A stretch of DNA of 64,000 bases from assembly GCA_949316235.1 (NCBI GenBank), contig OX438758.1:15573194-15637193 (forward strand). The letters are read 5' to 3'. Positions 1-9,615 of the stretch are shown piece by piece; the stretch's first letter is position 1, and every line of letters begins with the position of its first letter. This DNA comes from Oegoconia quadripuncta (lineage: Eukaryota > Arthropoda > Insecta > Lepidoptera > Autostichidae). Both the position numbers and the translations under genes were made by a program. Below the pieces are notes generated by a model. It did no database searches, had not been told where the DNA came from, and saw only the letters and a list, made by a program, of their open reading frames with translations.

Positions 1-249
1 TTTTATCCTATGAAACAAAGCTTTTTTTATTGTTCTAACTTAAAATAGAAAATTACATAACTTTGTATACAACAAATAAAATGGTTATGAAACCAGAATT
101 GAGTTGTCACTCTTTTGTGTTGATAGATAACAAACATGTTTGTTTCAATGTTCTCAACATCTCTTTCAGTTTAAATTTCCTCTCGCGTCAATAGCAGTTG
201 TATTATCTAGAGAATTATGTAATTTGTGTAATTGTAGGGTATTGCCACC
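1..249. other. AT-rich sequence, nothing recognised
   Basis: No gene or repeat could be supported here. The last nine bases (241-249, attgccacc) are the left target duplication of the next element. Confidence 0.5.
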
Positions 250-665
250 AGGTTTAGGACCCGATTTCGAAAGACATATAAGCGAAAGCCATTTGTGCGA
301 CGCCAGATAATCGAAGCGCCATATGAACGAAGCGCCATTTAGCCGATGGGCCATTTAATCGAAAAGACAAATATGCGAAAGCCGAATGTACATACCCCTA
401 TCTGTAGCGAGCGAGCAATATGGGTCGGGGCACCCAGATACGGTTGGTTAAAGCTTGCTTCGCTCCCGCCTTAACCTTCGATGTTAGATTGACATATTTG
501 TAATATTTTCGAACTGTACATTCGATCTTATGGCTTTCGCATAATTGTCTTTTCGATTAAACGGCCCATCGGCTAAATGGCTTTTCGTTCATATGGCGTT
601 TCGAATATCTGGCGTCGTACAAATGGCTTTCGCTTATATGTCTCTCGAAATCAGGTCCTAAACCC
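250..665. mobile_element. Foldback (long inverted repeat) DNA element
   Basis: The outer arms, about 250-394 and 515-665, are near-complementary and surround a central part of about 120 bp. The ends read gtttaggac and gtcctaaac. The nine bases attgccacc occur directly on both sides (241-249 and 666-674), a target duplication. Each arm is itself a degenerate array of about 16-bp units of the form gaaRgccatWtRnnc. There is no coding capacity. A 9-bp duplication points to a Mutator-like or similar DNA transposase supplied in trans, but the superfamily is inference. Confidence 0.75.
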
Positions 666-674
666 ATTGCCACC

Positions 675-1019
675 ATCTGTCATTTATACACAATCTTGTT
701 GTCGTCTATATAGCAAAACAAAACAATTCAAGTGCAGATTTTAAAATGTGTAAGCGGGATTTGTAGTGATTTGTTACTATCTACGCATTATTAAATTACC
801 AAAATAATAATTTTGATGTGCACAGGTAGCTACTTGTTACCTACAATACCTACCATTTTCACCACTTGTTCTCCGTTCTCTGAGTGCCATTAGGTAATTG
901 TAACACTCGTTAGTAATTTGTGGATAGCGACGCTGGTTGTATAATTAAATTACTCGAACCTATTGTAATACTTGCTTTAGTAAAACACATTGTACAGATT
1001 TTTGTTGTCCCAAATAAAA
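675..1019. other. No feature recognised
   Basis: AT-rich sequence with no ORF or repeat I can name. Confidence 0.5.
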
Positions 1020-1160
1020 TCATTCAGCAATAGGTCGTCCACTGCAGAACAGAGTCCACCCTATAGATTTCCAGAGTGGCCTGGAAGTGACCTGCATCCA
1101 GCGACTTCCAGATACTTTTATTAAGTCATCCATCCACCTACCTTCATTCATTCGAGAAAC
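1020..1160 (-). pseudogene. RTE-type LINE ORF C-terminal fragment
   Basis: The minus strand encodes a peptide with the order GRWMDDLIKVSGSRWMQV then LW(K)SIGWTLF and GRPIAE followed by a stop. This matches the shape of the C-terminal tail of lepidopteran RTE-type non-LTR retrotransposons (R-W-x-D-D-L-x-K-x-x-G-x-x-W-x-x-x-A, then a W-T-S tail). The rest of the element is missing, so it is a dead 3' fragment. The family is recognised from memory of the motif. Confidence 0.6.
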
Positions 1161-1175
1161 ATTGTGACCGACATA

Positions 1176-1207
1176 ATGTAGTAGTAGTAGTAGTAGTAAT
1201 GTAGTAG
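1176..1207. repeat. (TAG)n microsatellite
   Basis: Seven or so tandem gta/tag triplets with one interruption, next to the LINE fragment. Confidence 0.85.
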
Positions 1208-1258
1208 TATAGGTAACAAGGAGCAAAAATCAATTAACGTAACCTTTTAGTAGACTTA

Positions 1259-1608
1259 GTAAAGTTAGTAAGACATTCAGGGGTCAATGTGTGCGCTTCT
1301 ACAACAAGGTTAATAAATTTAAACTTATTATAAAACAAAAATTATGTAAAAAGGGAAATTACAAAATTTCAGACTACATTAATGATAGTAATCCATGGGA
1401 TTAAACGGCTCCTCTACACGATATATAAAAATTGTTGTAACCTTTCTAGATTGTAAATGATTGATTGAAAAGAGAAAATCCCTTTGAGTTTCTCGCTAGC
1501 TCTTCTCAGTAGTGGTCGCGTTCCGAGCTAGTGGAAGTTTAAAAAACAAATGACGTTCATAAGTGCATATTGTATTGCCTACATGAATAAATGATTTTCA
1601 TTTTCATT
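1259..1608 (+). mobile_element. CR1/Jockey-like LINE, 3' fragment
   Basis: The start translates to a reverse-transcriptase C-terminus resembling that of the LINEs at 23506 and 60617 (a NKFK..IKQKL..K.NYKISDYI.D..PW pattern, then a stop). It is followed by a 3' UTR with the same phrase, 'gagtttctcgct..tcttctcag', and a short attttcattttcatt tail. It is 5'-truncated and decayed, and a diverged relative of those LINEs. Confidence 0.65.
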
Positions 1609-1970
1609 ACCGCCCTTGCCGGTGCATGGTCTCAACTTTAAAAGTTTAATGCCCCAACGTCCATCAGTGCTTCAAGCGCTGCGCTCTGCCGAGTGCCATT
1701 TCAACTTACTAATCTGCTACTTACTAAATCACGTACTTTTTTCCTCAATTTCCTCATTCCGAGGTATTTTGGGTGCGAAAACGTTACGCAGTTTCCGAAC
1801 GCTGCGCATCCGAGTTGGATTCGACGATTGAGGCTAATCGTTTCTCGACGTTTGACTTGTTTTATTTATTTTCAGAACATAAGCAGATATAATATACAAG
1901 AAACATATCGTTAAAATAATAATAATTTGACAAACAGTGTATACAGGTGAAATTTAACAAAAAAACATAT
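1609..1970. other. No feature recognised
   Basis: Two overlapping short ORFs occur here, but they have no recognisable motif and no codon structure, so I do not call a gene. Confidence 0.5.
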
Positions 1971-2222
1971 ATATTTTTTTATGCACGACGGGTTCGTACT
2001 TGACCTTAATCACACCTAATGTTAAGTGAAGATGAGGTCGAAGGTGGAAGCGTGAAACCGGAAACCCCAACACATTTGGGAGACTGGCTATCTTATCTCT
2101 GACAACCGGAACACAACAATGCTATTAACATTGCTGCTTGGCGGCAGATTTAGATAAGATGGTGGTAACTAGCCAGGCGGACATTTAAAATGCCCTACCA
2201 CCAACCAAACCGAGTACTTAAA
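1971..2222 (-). mobile_element. SINE-B (tRNA-derived SINE family), 5' end missing
   Basis: Family B in this window: on its sense strand it ends '...catcaggtgtgattgaggtca...cataaaaaa', so here the A-tail appears as a T-run on the left. The body has the shared stretches ctatcttatctctgacaacc and ctaccaccaaccaaaccgag. About a dozen full or partial copies lie in this window. This one stops before the tRNA-like head. Confidence 0.8.
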
Positions 2223-2256
2223 CGTATATATATACATAAAAGTCGTGACGTTATCT

Positions 2257-2460
2257 AACTAATATTATAAATGCGAAAGTTTGGATGTTTGTTTGTGTTT
2301 GTTGGATTCGGATGAAAATTTGGTATATACCCTGGATTGAGACGCGGGATATTTTTTATACCGATAAAGTGAGTAGTTCCCACGGGATAAATAAATTAAA
2401 CATAGGTATCCGCGATAAAGTTATTCCACTCAGGCGAAGCCGGGAGCGAAAAGCTAGTGT
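2257..2460 (+). mobile_element. Non-autonomous Helitron-like repeat
   Basis: Begins actaatattataaatgcgaa and ends gccgggagcgaaaagctagt, a GC-rich short hairpin followed by CTAGT. Helitrons end in CTRR with a nearby hairpin, and this pair of ends is widespread in Lepidoptera. Similar ends occur at 17006, 18780, 20478 and 47625. No Rep/helicase coding sequence is present, so the class is inference. Confidence 0.45.
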
Positions 2461-2982
2461 TACTATTGTAAAACTCTCCTGATATTTTGTGAGGTACTAT
2501 ATATTTTATGGTATTTTTAGGTAACCAAATAGATAACTATAAGTTCTTCGTGTAATTGGAGAGACGCCTACGTCCAGATGTGATATTTTTCAAGCCCACC
2601 CACCCTTAATTCAACTATCTACACCCGTTACGCTACTCGAATAGTAAAAGTATAGACCCACTGGGACTGAGATAGAAATAAGGTCAAACTAAGTGGACAT
2701 TTTCTTTGCTTTTTCCTTGTAATTTTATTTATGGGTGGCCCCGCGTTACGGCTCGTGGTTTCCCTTCGTTTTATTTGTCTCATCTTGTCTGCGAGACGTG
2801 GGGAGGTTTAGCTAGTTTTCTTGACTGTTCGTTGGTATATAGATAGATAGAACGTTTGTATAACTAATAGTAATAAAACTAAATGTGACAGCGTCTAGTT
2901 GCCGTGAATGTGATTTAAATGTATGAAGTCATTTCTGGAATTATTTCGTCATTTTTATTTTTCCACATTAAGATAAAAAGAT
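2461..2982. other. No feature recognised
   Basis: Non-coding sequence with no supported repeat boundary. Confidence 0.5.
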
Positions 2983-3090
2983 CAGGTTGGCTGGAAGAGA
3001 TCTCTTAAAGAGATAAGTCCACCTTTGTACGTGACCTATTGTTTGTACTATGTTATTGTAATATTTTGGTATATATAATATTTGGTATAT
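2983..3090 (+). mobile_element. LINE 3'-end fragment (RTE-like)
   Basis: Contains ggttggctggaagagatctc and 'gagataagtccacctttgtac', which matches the fragment at 50038 (ggttgcctggaagagatcgc ... gataaggtcgcc). Both look like the 3' UTR of one LINE family. Confidence 0.55.
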
Positions 3091-3097
3091 GATAATA

Positions 3098-3175
3098 ATT
3101 CCTGGACATAACCAGATTCGCAAGTCAGGCTATTTCACAATTAATAATGAAATATTTCACAATTAATAATTGGGT
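3098..3175 (+). mobile_element. CR1/Jockey-like LINE 3' UTR fragment
   Basis: The phrase 'cctggacataaccagattcgca..caggctatttcacaattaataatgaaat' matches the sequence just after the ORF2 stop of the LINE at 26856-26910. Only this short piece remains. Confidence 0.7.
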
Positions 3176-3250
3176 TACCTGGGTGGTTGGTGGTGGGTGG
3201 GCAGGTCTTCATTAGACCTGGGACTCCACTTCTTGCGTGGGCTGCACGAG

Positions 3251-3297
3251 CCCTTTTTTAACTTTTTTCTCTTGGTAGAGAAAAAAGCTAAAAAGGG
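3251..3297. repeat. Inverted repeat (hairpin), A/T-run arms
   Basis: Arms 3251-3272 and 3277-3297 (ccctttttt...ctct and agag...aaaaaggg) pair almost perfectly around a 4-base loop. Confidence 0.7.
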
Positions 3298-3339
3298 ATC
3301 CTTATAAGTCGTTGTTGTACGTCTGTCTAGCTCTCCATC

Positions 3340-3645
3340 GAAACATTTACAATTTAGGATCAGGATTTAAGAGGTCATTAATATGGCCTGACGCCCAATA
3401 CTCATTAATTACGGCGAACATTCGCACTAAGAAGTTTGATTCTTCATTCATCATCCGAACACCCAAGGCATGGAACTCCCTTCCGGCGTCAGTCTTTCCT
3501 GAATCCTACAACCTTGGGATCTTCAAGAGCAGAGTGCATAGGCATTTACTGGGATCGCGTGCTTCATCTTCGACCACATCGTCACTTTCCATCAGGTGAG
3601 ATTGTGGTCAAACGCGAATCCAGACGATCATAAAAAAAAATACAC
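3340..3645 (+). mobile_element. LINE 3' fragment with RT C-terminus and A-tail
   Basis: Translates to a typical non-LTR RT C-terminal tail (TPKAWNSLPASVF, then FKSRVHRHLLG). It ends in 'ccatcaggtgagattgtggtca...atcataaaaaaaaa'. Two further copies of the same 3' end lie at 53913 and 59896. Its last 60 bp resemble the 3' tail of SINE-B (see findings). Confidence 0.75.
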
Positions 3646-3704
3646 TCAACTGCTCTAAATGTCATGCTGTCACTTACATGTCGTTAATATTCAAATTAGC
3701 AGAA

Positions 3705-3878
3705 TCCCCACTAGGCAACATTTGTCGAGCGTCATTTGGCCCAGGAGACTTCGCCCGACTTGTCTGACCGGTTCGATTAAACGGATGTGAACAGAGGCAA
3801 GACATCGGGCGACGTGAGGCGATGTCTACCGATGTCTCCGGGGACACGTGTCGTTCGACAAATGTCGCGAATTGGGGA
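3705..3878. mobile_element. Small foldback/MITE-like element
   Basis: The ends tcccca...aacatttgtcga and tcgacaaatgt...tgggga are inverted repeats of about 25 bp with a few mismatches. The inside carries further complementary GC-rich pieces (gacatcgggcgac, cttcgcccgac). No coding sequence and no clear target duplication. Confidence 0.55.
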
Positions 3879-4159
3879 CGTGGCTTAAGGAGCTCTTAAA
3901 TAAAGAAGCGTTAAATTCGGAAGTCAGTAAAAATTTAAGTTTTAACGCCAAAATATGGCAAAGGAACCAACTTCAATATGTTTCTGTTCTCTATCTCCGG
4001 AGTGGATTATCAGGTCAAATTTATATGACACCATTATTCTGAAGATACCTTTCAAATAAAAGAAGGATGTTCGATATCGATTCATAACTGGGGTAGTGTA
4101 AATTTAAAAATGAACAGCCGATTTGGATGTTCCCTTTTTGAAGTCGACATAAAAGTATA

Positions 4160-4403
4160 ATAATAATAATAAATAAATATTTCGGACACTTACACCAATC
4201 ATCTAGTCACCAAACTAAGCGAAGCTTGTGCTATGGAAACTAGATAACGGATAAACATACATAAATATTTATATGAACATCCATGACTCGGGAATAAATG
4301 TTTGTATTCATCACACAAACATTTACCCCTCGCGGGATTCGAATCCGCAACCGTTGGTTTCGCTGACAGGGTCACTATCCACTACACCAATCGGCTTTCG
4401 TAC
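4160..4403 (-). mobile_element. SINE-A (tRNA-derived), near full length
   Basis: Family A. On the sense strand it starts with a tRNA-like head (tggtgtagtggatagtgac), has a B-box-like ggattcgaatcccgc, then a body with atgtttgtgtgatgaatac and a TAAATA-rich 3' end. Pol III-type internal promoter boxes are visible. Other copies are at 19153, 34521, 47085, 47890 and 48785. Confidence 0.8.
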
Positions 4404-5147
4404 TCCTATTCCCATACTAACATAGCGAGTAAAAAACCACTGTTCGATATTGAATCTATAGCAATTACTCTATTCGTTAAAATTGAATTGCACTTGTAAC
4501 TTAACTCCTATGCATCTACCCCTCTCCTACATGCATACTTTTGCATAAGGCTAGCGCACTGTTAGTTCTAATGATGGACGGTCAATGCTAACCGCGTGCG
4601 CGTGCCTCGATTCAGATTATATTAATATTCTATGATTAATTCGCCATTTCCAACCCTATAAACTTTAATAAACCTGTGATAGCATCGGTGCAGTGTTTTT
4701 GGAGCGAATTTCGCCTCTAATTCGTGGTATCTTCGCGACCTGGTCAAGGGTCGCTCACAGCTGACGCTGCTCTGGATGATTGAAATCCGAGGGTTAAAGG
4801 GAAGATCAAGTAAGTGTGCATGTTCTTATCCTAGTTGCAGCTGTACTCTCTCCATTCCATATACGCCCCGCAGCTGCTCCCGTTTCTTCCATCGAGTTAT
4901 TTACAAGTGCAATTTAGTATAAACGATTCGCTATATTTCACCCTTAAAAATACAGTCCCCTGAGCTCGATGGTCTACGCAACTCCTAAGTGATTTAACAG
5001 GCACGTAAAAGAGAAACTTCCTCAACCCCAAATGTGAGAGAATTACCTCCAACCACAGACTACTTACGCCAATAGACGTGCAATGGGAAAGAAGAAAGAA
5101 GAGGAATAAGAAGTATGATGGTCGTGATTAATACTTATTTCGGAGAC
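4404..5147. other. No feature recognised
   Basis: No ORF with known motif and no repeat that I can support. Confidence 0.5.
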
Positions 5148-5230
5148 TGGGTATCTTATCTCTGGCAACCAGAACATAACAATGCTATTAACATTGCTAT
5201 TGCTGTTTGGCGGCAGACTTATATAAGTTT
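5148..5230 (-). mobile_element. SINE-B internal fragment
   Basis: Contains tatcttatctctggcaacc and ctgtttggcggcag in the antisense orientation. It lies head-on to the complete copy that follows. Confidence 0.7.
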
Positions 5231-5257
5231 AATCTTAAATAATTTAATAATGTAAAC

Positions 5258-5554
5258 AACATTGGGTTTACGATTCGAAGGTCGCGGGTTCGATCCCCAG
5301 CGGTGTACATGTTTAAGTACTCGGTTTGGTTGGTGGTTTAAATGACCGCCTGGCTAGCCACCACCATCTTATCTAAATCTGCCGCCAAGCAGCAATGTTA
5401 ATAGCATTTTTGTTTCCGGTTGTCAGAGATAAGATAGCCAGTCCTCGAAACGTGCTGGGGTTTCCGGGTCAGTACGCTTCCACCTTCGACCTCATCTCCA
5501 CTTAACATCAGGTGTGATTGAGGTCAAGTACGAACCCGTCGTGCATAAAAAAAA
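5258..5554 (+). mobile_element. SINE-B, nearly complete copy
   Basis: The tRNA-like head includes the B-box-like region ggtcgcgggttcgatcccc (5280-5298). The body has ctatct.atc repeats and the tail reads catcaggtgtgattgaggtca followed by cataaaaaaaaa. It is the best full-length reference for family B here. Confidence 0.8.
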
Positions 5555-5889
5555 ACCGCAGGCATTATTTAGATACATCCGGACAAAGATTGAACACACA
5601 ACGCTGTCAAACACACACCCGTAGTTTTTCGTCGGGGGTTAAAAGAAGCTTGCCAAAGCTTTGTGAATTTTGTTATCTCAACACAGATTCCAGCTGTGAA
5701 TAAAATTTGTACATCTGTATGCCAGCCGCAGTCACTATGCAACATGACTCCATAATTGAATTTCTAGAGAACGAGTGTTATCCCAACCCACATCAAATAA
5801 GTACATACCTAGGGTTACCAATTACTATTATATGAAGTAAGTTGGAAGGAAAGATCAAAGTCAACAAAATTTACATATTCGAATTAAGT
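5555..5889. other. No feature recognised
   Basis: Non-coding sequence without recognised repeats. Confidence 0.5.
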
Positions 5890-6132
5890 ATGAATGGATG
5901 TGTGGTTTTCGGCACGTAAAAAGAAACCAACCTGTCTCTTCCCGTGGGTGTCGTAAAAGGCCACTATGGGACTTTCCACCACATACTTTGTTGTTCCGGT
6001 TGTCAGAGATAAGATAATCAGTCCCCCAAATAAGATGGGGTTTCTGGATCACTACGTTTCCACCTTCGGCCTAATCTTCACTTAACATCAGGTGTGATTG
6101 AGATCAAGTGCTAACCCGTTGTACATAAAAAA
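5890..6132 (+). mobile_element. SINE-B variant with a different 5' part
   Basis: The 3' half (from about 5993) is SINE-B, ending catcaggtgtgattgagatc and an A-run. The 5' part has cttcccgtgggtgtcgtaaa, a phrase common in lepidopteran repeats and absent from the other B copies here. It is either a second subfamily or an old insertion junction. Confidence 0.6.
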
Positions 6133-7254
6133 ACCTAACAGTTACACATAAATTTACTGGCAATAAGCTCTGTACAAAGTGATTTTCACGTTACTGCAAC
6201 GTGCAAACCTGCAAGCCAGCACATATTAGCTCTGACTGCCAGTGCCAAAATTATTTATAATATAATAATATTTATGAATAAACACATGAGAACACAATAG
6301 AATTTCAATTATTTTCTGCCCCCGTTTTTTCTGAACCGTCCATCCTTGACCATGATGTATCACCCCTTACCTTTCATATGTAAAACTGTAAATCCTGACA
6401 ATACGCCTGATTTTCACAAAAAAAGGTCCTGACATTTCTGACGAGATGCGAAGCTCTCCAATCAGCCAATGTTGGGGCTAATGTTGGGGCGTGAAAATTT
6501 GAAATCAACTACATAAAACAACAAATTTATAAAACACAATTGAAAATACATATATCTTATAGAAAAAATATGTATAATTTAAAATTGTAAAAATGATATT
6601 TCAAAGATTCTCGCTTGAAGGGATTTTATAGGAATTTACATGGATGACACTAAATGAATCGTTTTATTTTTGATTTTAACAACTGGTTATATTTCAATTT
6701 AGTAAATCTACAATACAAAATAACTAAAATTAACAACTTGAAGAGAGAAAAAAGCGGCAAGAGTTAGTGATAGAGACGATGAAATAGGGAAAAGAGGGAA
6801 TTTTCCTACAGGAATTCTTCTGCACAAGCTTGTTTAAAGCCGTGTCACTTTAGGGTCCCCGAAATATTTCAATAATTATTCCCAAACTGTAGAAGCTTTG
6901 AAGTTGAACGAATAAAGATAATTACTTTGAAAACCGGAACATTTTGGATGACAACAACATGTCTGCGATAATGATTAATAAAGTTACATTAAAGGATGAT
7001 GAAACAGGAACATAAAACAATTTTAAATTGGCTCGATCGTGATAAACGTCAAAAGTTAAAATGCCATTAAACGAGCTTTACCATATCATAGAGCTCAAAC
7101 AATTGTTTGTTTTAAATATGATGAAATAGAACATTTTATTGGGAACAATTTGCTTGTAAAATAACTTAAAATTCTTAGAAATGTTTACAGCTCTGGGGGC
7201 CAATCGCGCTAAGTTTGAACGATAATACAAAAACTAAACCATAACCAAATACGT
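6133..7254. other. AT-rich non-coding stretch
   Basis: No gene, RNA or repeat recognised over about 1.1 kb. ORFs are all short and without motif. Confidence 0.5.
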
Positions 7255-7612
7255 TACGTTAAGAGGGTTTATCCCGCATATACAAACTTTCGAGTCCGAA
7301 TTTTTCGAAATAAATAAACCGATTCTAATGAAACTTTATAAGCCTAAAGCACGAACATAAATCTAAAAAGTTAGTGGAGAATATTTCGAAAAAGGGCAGA
7401 ACTAAATTAGACCGATTTTAAGGTTTCCATAATAACAGAAAAAACTAAATATATTCTGTTAAATTCGAGATTTTGAAAATATTTTCTATGAACTTTTTAG
7501 ATCTATATATCCTGCTTATACGTATAAAGTTTCATTAGAATCGGTCCACACACGCACGTCGAAAAATTTGGACTTGAAAATTTATATGGAATACCGTGTG
7601 GGATAAATAGTG
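7255..7612. mobile_element. Inverted-repeat (MITE-like) element
   Basis: The ends tttatcccgcat and gtgtgggataaa are inverted repeats, and inside lie ccgattctaatgaaactttata and its complement attagaatcggtcc. It is the same family as the element split by the LINE in the B unit, and its uninterrupted middle (actaaattagaccgatttt) supplies the empty-site sequence for that insertion. Confidence 0.6.
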
Positions 7613-7639
7613 TTTGAAGTTAATCATACAAAAACATAT

Positions 7640-7806
7640 AAACAATCGTGCCGCGACCTCGGTGGGTACGACACGCACTTTCACCGATGCTTCCATGTGC
7701 ATTAGGTGCAGCGCTCTAGCTCCACTGGATGAGACATAGACATTTGTACTAACACCTGTGGACTGTATTTGTCTGAAATAAAATATTTTTATTTATTTTA
7801 TTTATT
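7640..7806 (+). mobile_element. Retroelement 3' end with (ATTT)n tail
   Basis: Contains a probable polyadenylation signal (aataaa) followed by a tatttttatttattttattt tail. The 5' side has no recognisable coding sequence. The family is unknown. Confidence 0.4.
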
Positions 7807-8695
7807 CGCGCGGTCGGGGTCCAAGAATCTTAGGCGTCCTTGACTCAAGTACAGCTCCAAGGGCGAACATATAATAAACATTAAAAAATAACCAGAACTT
7901 GATAATTAAAAAAAAAAACCATTAAAGAAAATGATGTCATCAATTTTCGAAACGGCTTAACCGATTTTCATCAAATATTGTTAAGAACTATATTGAAAAC
8001 AGCATAAAAATACACTTTCCCTCTTAAGCATCCACAGGAAGAGGCAGGTTGGGCCTATTCCATTCTGCTGGGATCCACGCGGCATATGAGAAAACAGAAG
8101 GTCCAATATTTCTTTCTTGTGTATCTAGAAAGTTAAATAAAGTAGTGGAAAGTTGTTCGTTATCACGTGTGGAGTCACCATCATGACCCACCTCCACACC
8201 CTCCCACTGCAACTCCTGTAGCCAGGATCAACAGCGGTACAACTGAACGTCGCCTACTGAAAGTAAGCGTGTCCCGAGAAAAGACTTTACGCTACCTTGG
8301 GCCCCAAATTTATTTAAGAAAAAGAAAAAGGGGTTTAAAGAAGGAAAAATAATTTCCTCCTTCCCCTTTACAAATGGGAGTGTAGCCAGAGAAAAGGAGA
8401 AAACCCTCGTATGAGGAGTCACCAGCCGAAAATTATTAGACTTCTATACTAAAGGTAGTTTCAGAATGGTATACTTTGTATTGGTAATTGAAAATTTCTT
8501 GATCGAATTCGGTTATGGTTCCTTGGGGAAAGTTGTTCGTAATCAGGAGTGGAGTCACCAGTCAACGGGAATTACACTAATTGAATTTCACCCTGTATAT
8601 CTGGGAAGACCCGAATTTACCAGGCAAATAATACATACACTCCTATCGCTATAGTACGTTATTATAAAGCATTAATACTCCCATACATTCCCACA
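7807..8695. other. No gene; short local repeat
   Basis: No protein feature. A phrase of about 25 bp, 'agttgttcgt.atca...gtggagtcacca', occurs twice (about 8151-8180 and 8531-8560), and 56980 has a weak match. It is probably a fragment of an unnamed repeat. Confidence 0.4.
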
Positions 8696-8745
8696 CATCC
8701 ACAACAAACTTACGCGCACACACACACATACAAACGACAGGTAAA
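8696..8745. repeat. CA-rich microsatellite tract
   Basis: Impure (CA)n around 8716-8728 within AC-rich sequence. Confidence 0.6.
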
Positions 8746-9404
8746 TGCATGTAAAAAAAAAACTATTTCTGCGAGTGATGTCTCTGTATTTTAGGGCACT
8801 TGGTACTAATCTGTGCTTTAGTTTAGTTTAATTTTCCCGTGTTTTACCGCGTGTTGTCATGCATAGTAATATGTCAAACTTTATAATTGGCTTAATAACT
8901 ATGTAATTTAATCTTAAGTAATATATAAGGATATGCTGTAAAGTTTGTTGAAAATAAATAAATATTCTGTGCCACTACACCAAACAGGTCGTCGAAATTT
9001 ATTTTATCTTAAGCATAGTTCATTTTAATAGGGACTTGTACTTCAACAGGAGACCGATTACATGTAACCAACTGTACAGCTCATTACTCCGTGGTTGTTC
9101 CGCGATGAATTTCAGCTGAAGCCTTTCCGAGGAAATTAACGTTCCAACCTCGAGTGATTTAGTAGAATACTCTTTTACGAACACTGAAAATTCATTTCAA
9201 TTATCCGAAACAACTTAAAGGGAAAGACATTATGAGATAACGGTACCTATCTAAACTTTGCGGTGTCTGAAGCCCTTTTGTGCTGTGGATCAGTTTCGTC
9301 ATAGAAATGTTTTTGTATTATGACGAGTCGTTATGAAGAAATTGAAAATAGAAGAGCAATCTTTATCTACAAGGTTGCATTGGATTTTGTCTTCATATTT
9401 TATT
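8746..9404. other. No feature recognised
   Basis: A possible retroelement 3' end (tgaaaataaataaatatt near 8949) is too weak to call. Confidence 0.4.
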
Positions 9405-9615
9405 AACCCCCGATTAAAAACAGCGGGCGTTGTGTGTGTATGCGTGTATGTGTGCAGTCTTTACCCGGATGCATTTGAGTAATGCGTAGTCCGATTTAAT
9501 TGCGGTTTATGTTAACCTCTCTGTCGCCCGTTCCCACGCAAAAAGTCTAAGGGTGAAGTATCTCGGCGCGCCTCTCATATTTTCGAAAATACCTGCGGTG
9601 TTAAAAACGTTTATA
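9405..9615 (+). repeat. Dispersed repeat fragment ('accccc...gcgggcgttgtgtg' type)
   Basis: Starts aacccccgattaaaaacagc, followed by a TGTG-rich tract and a 'cggatgcattt' stretch. It resembles the repeats at 16077, 21697 and 53020 in layout (short T/A run, TG-rich tract, 'ccgattt.gatgcg.tttt'). Confidence 0.4.
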
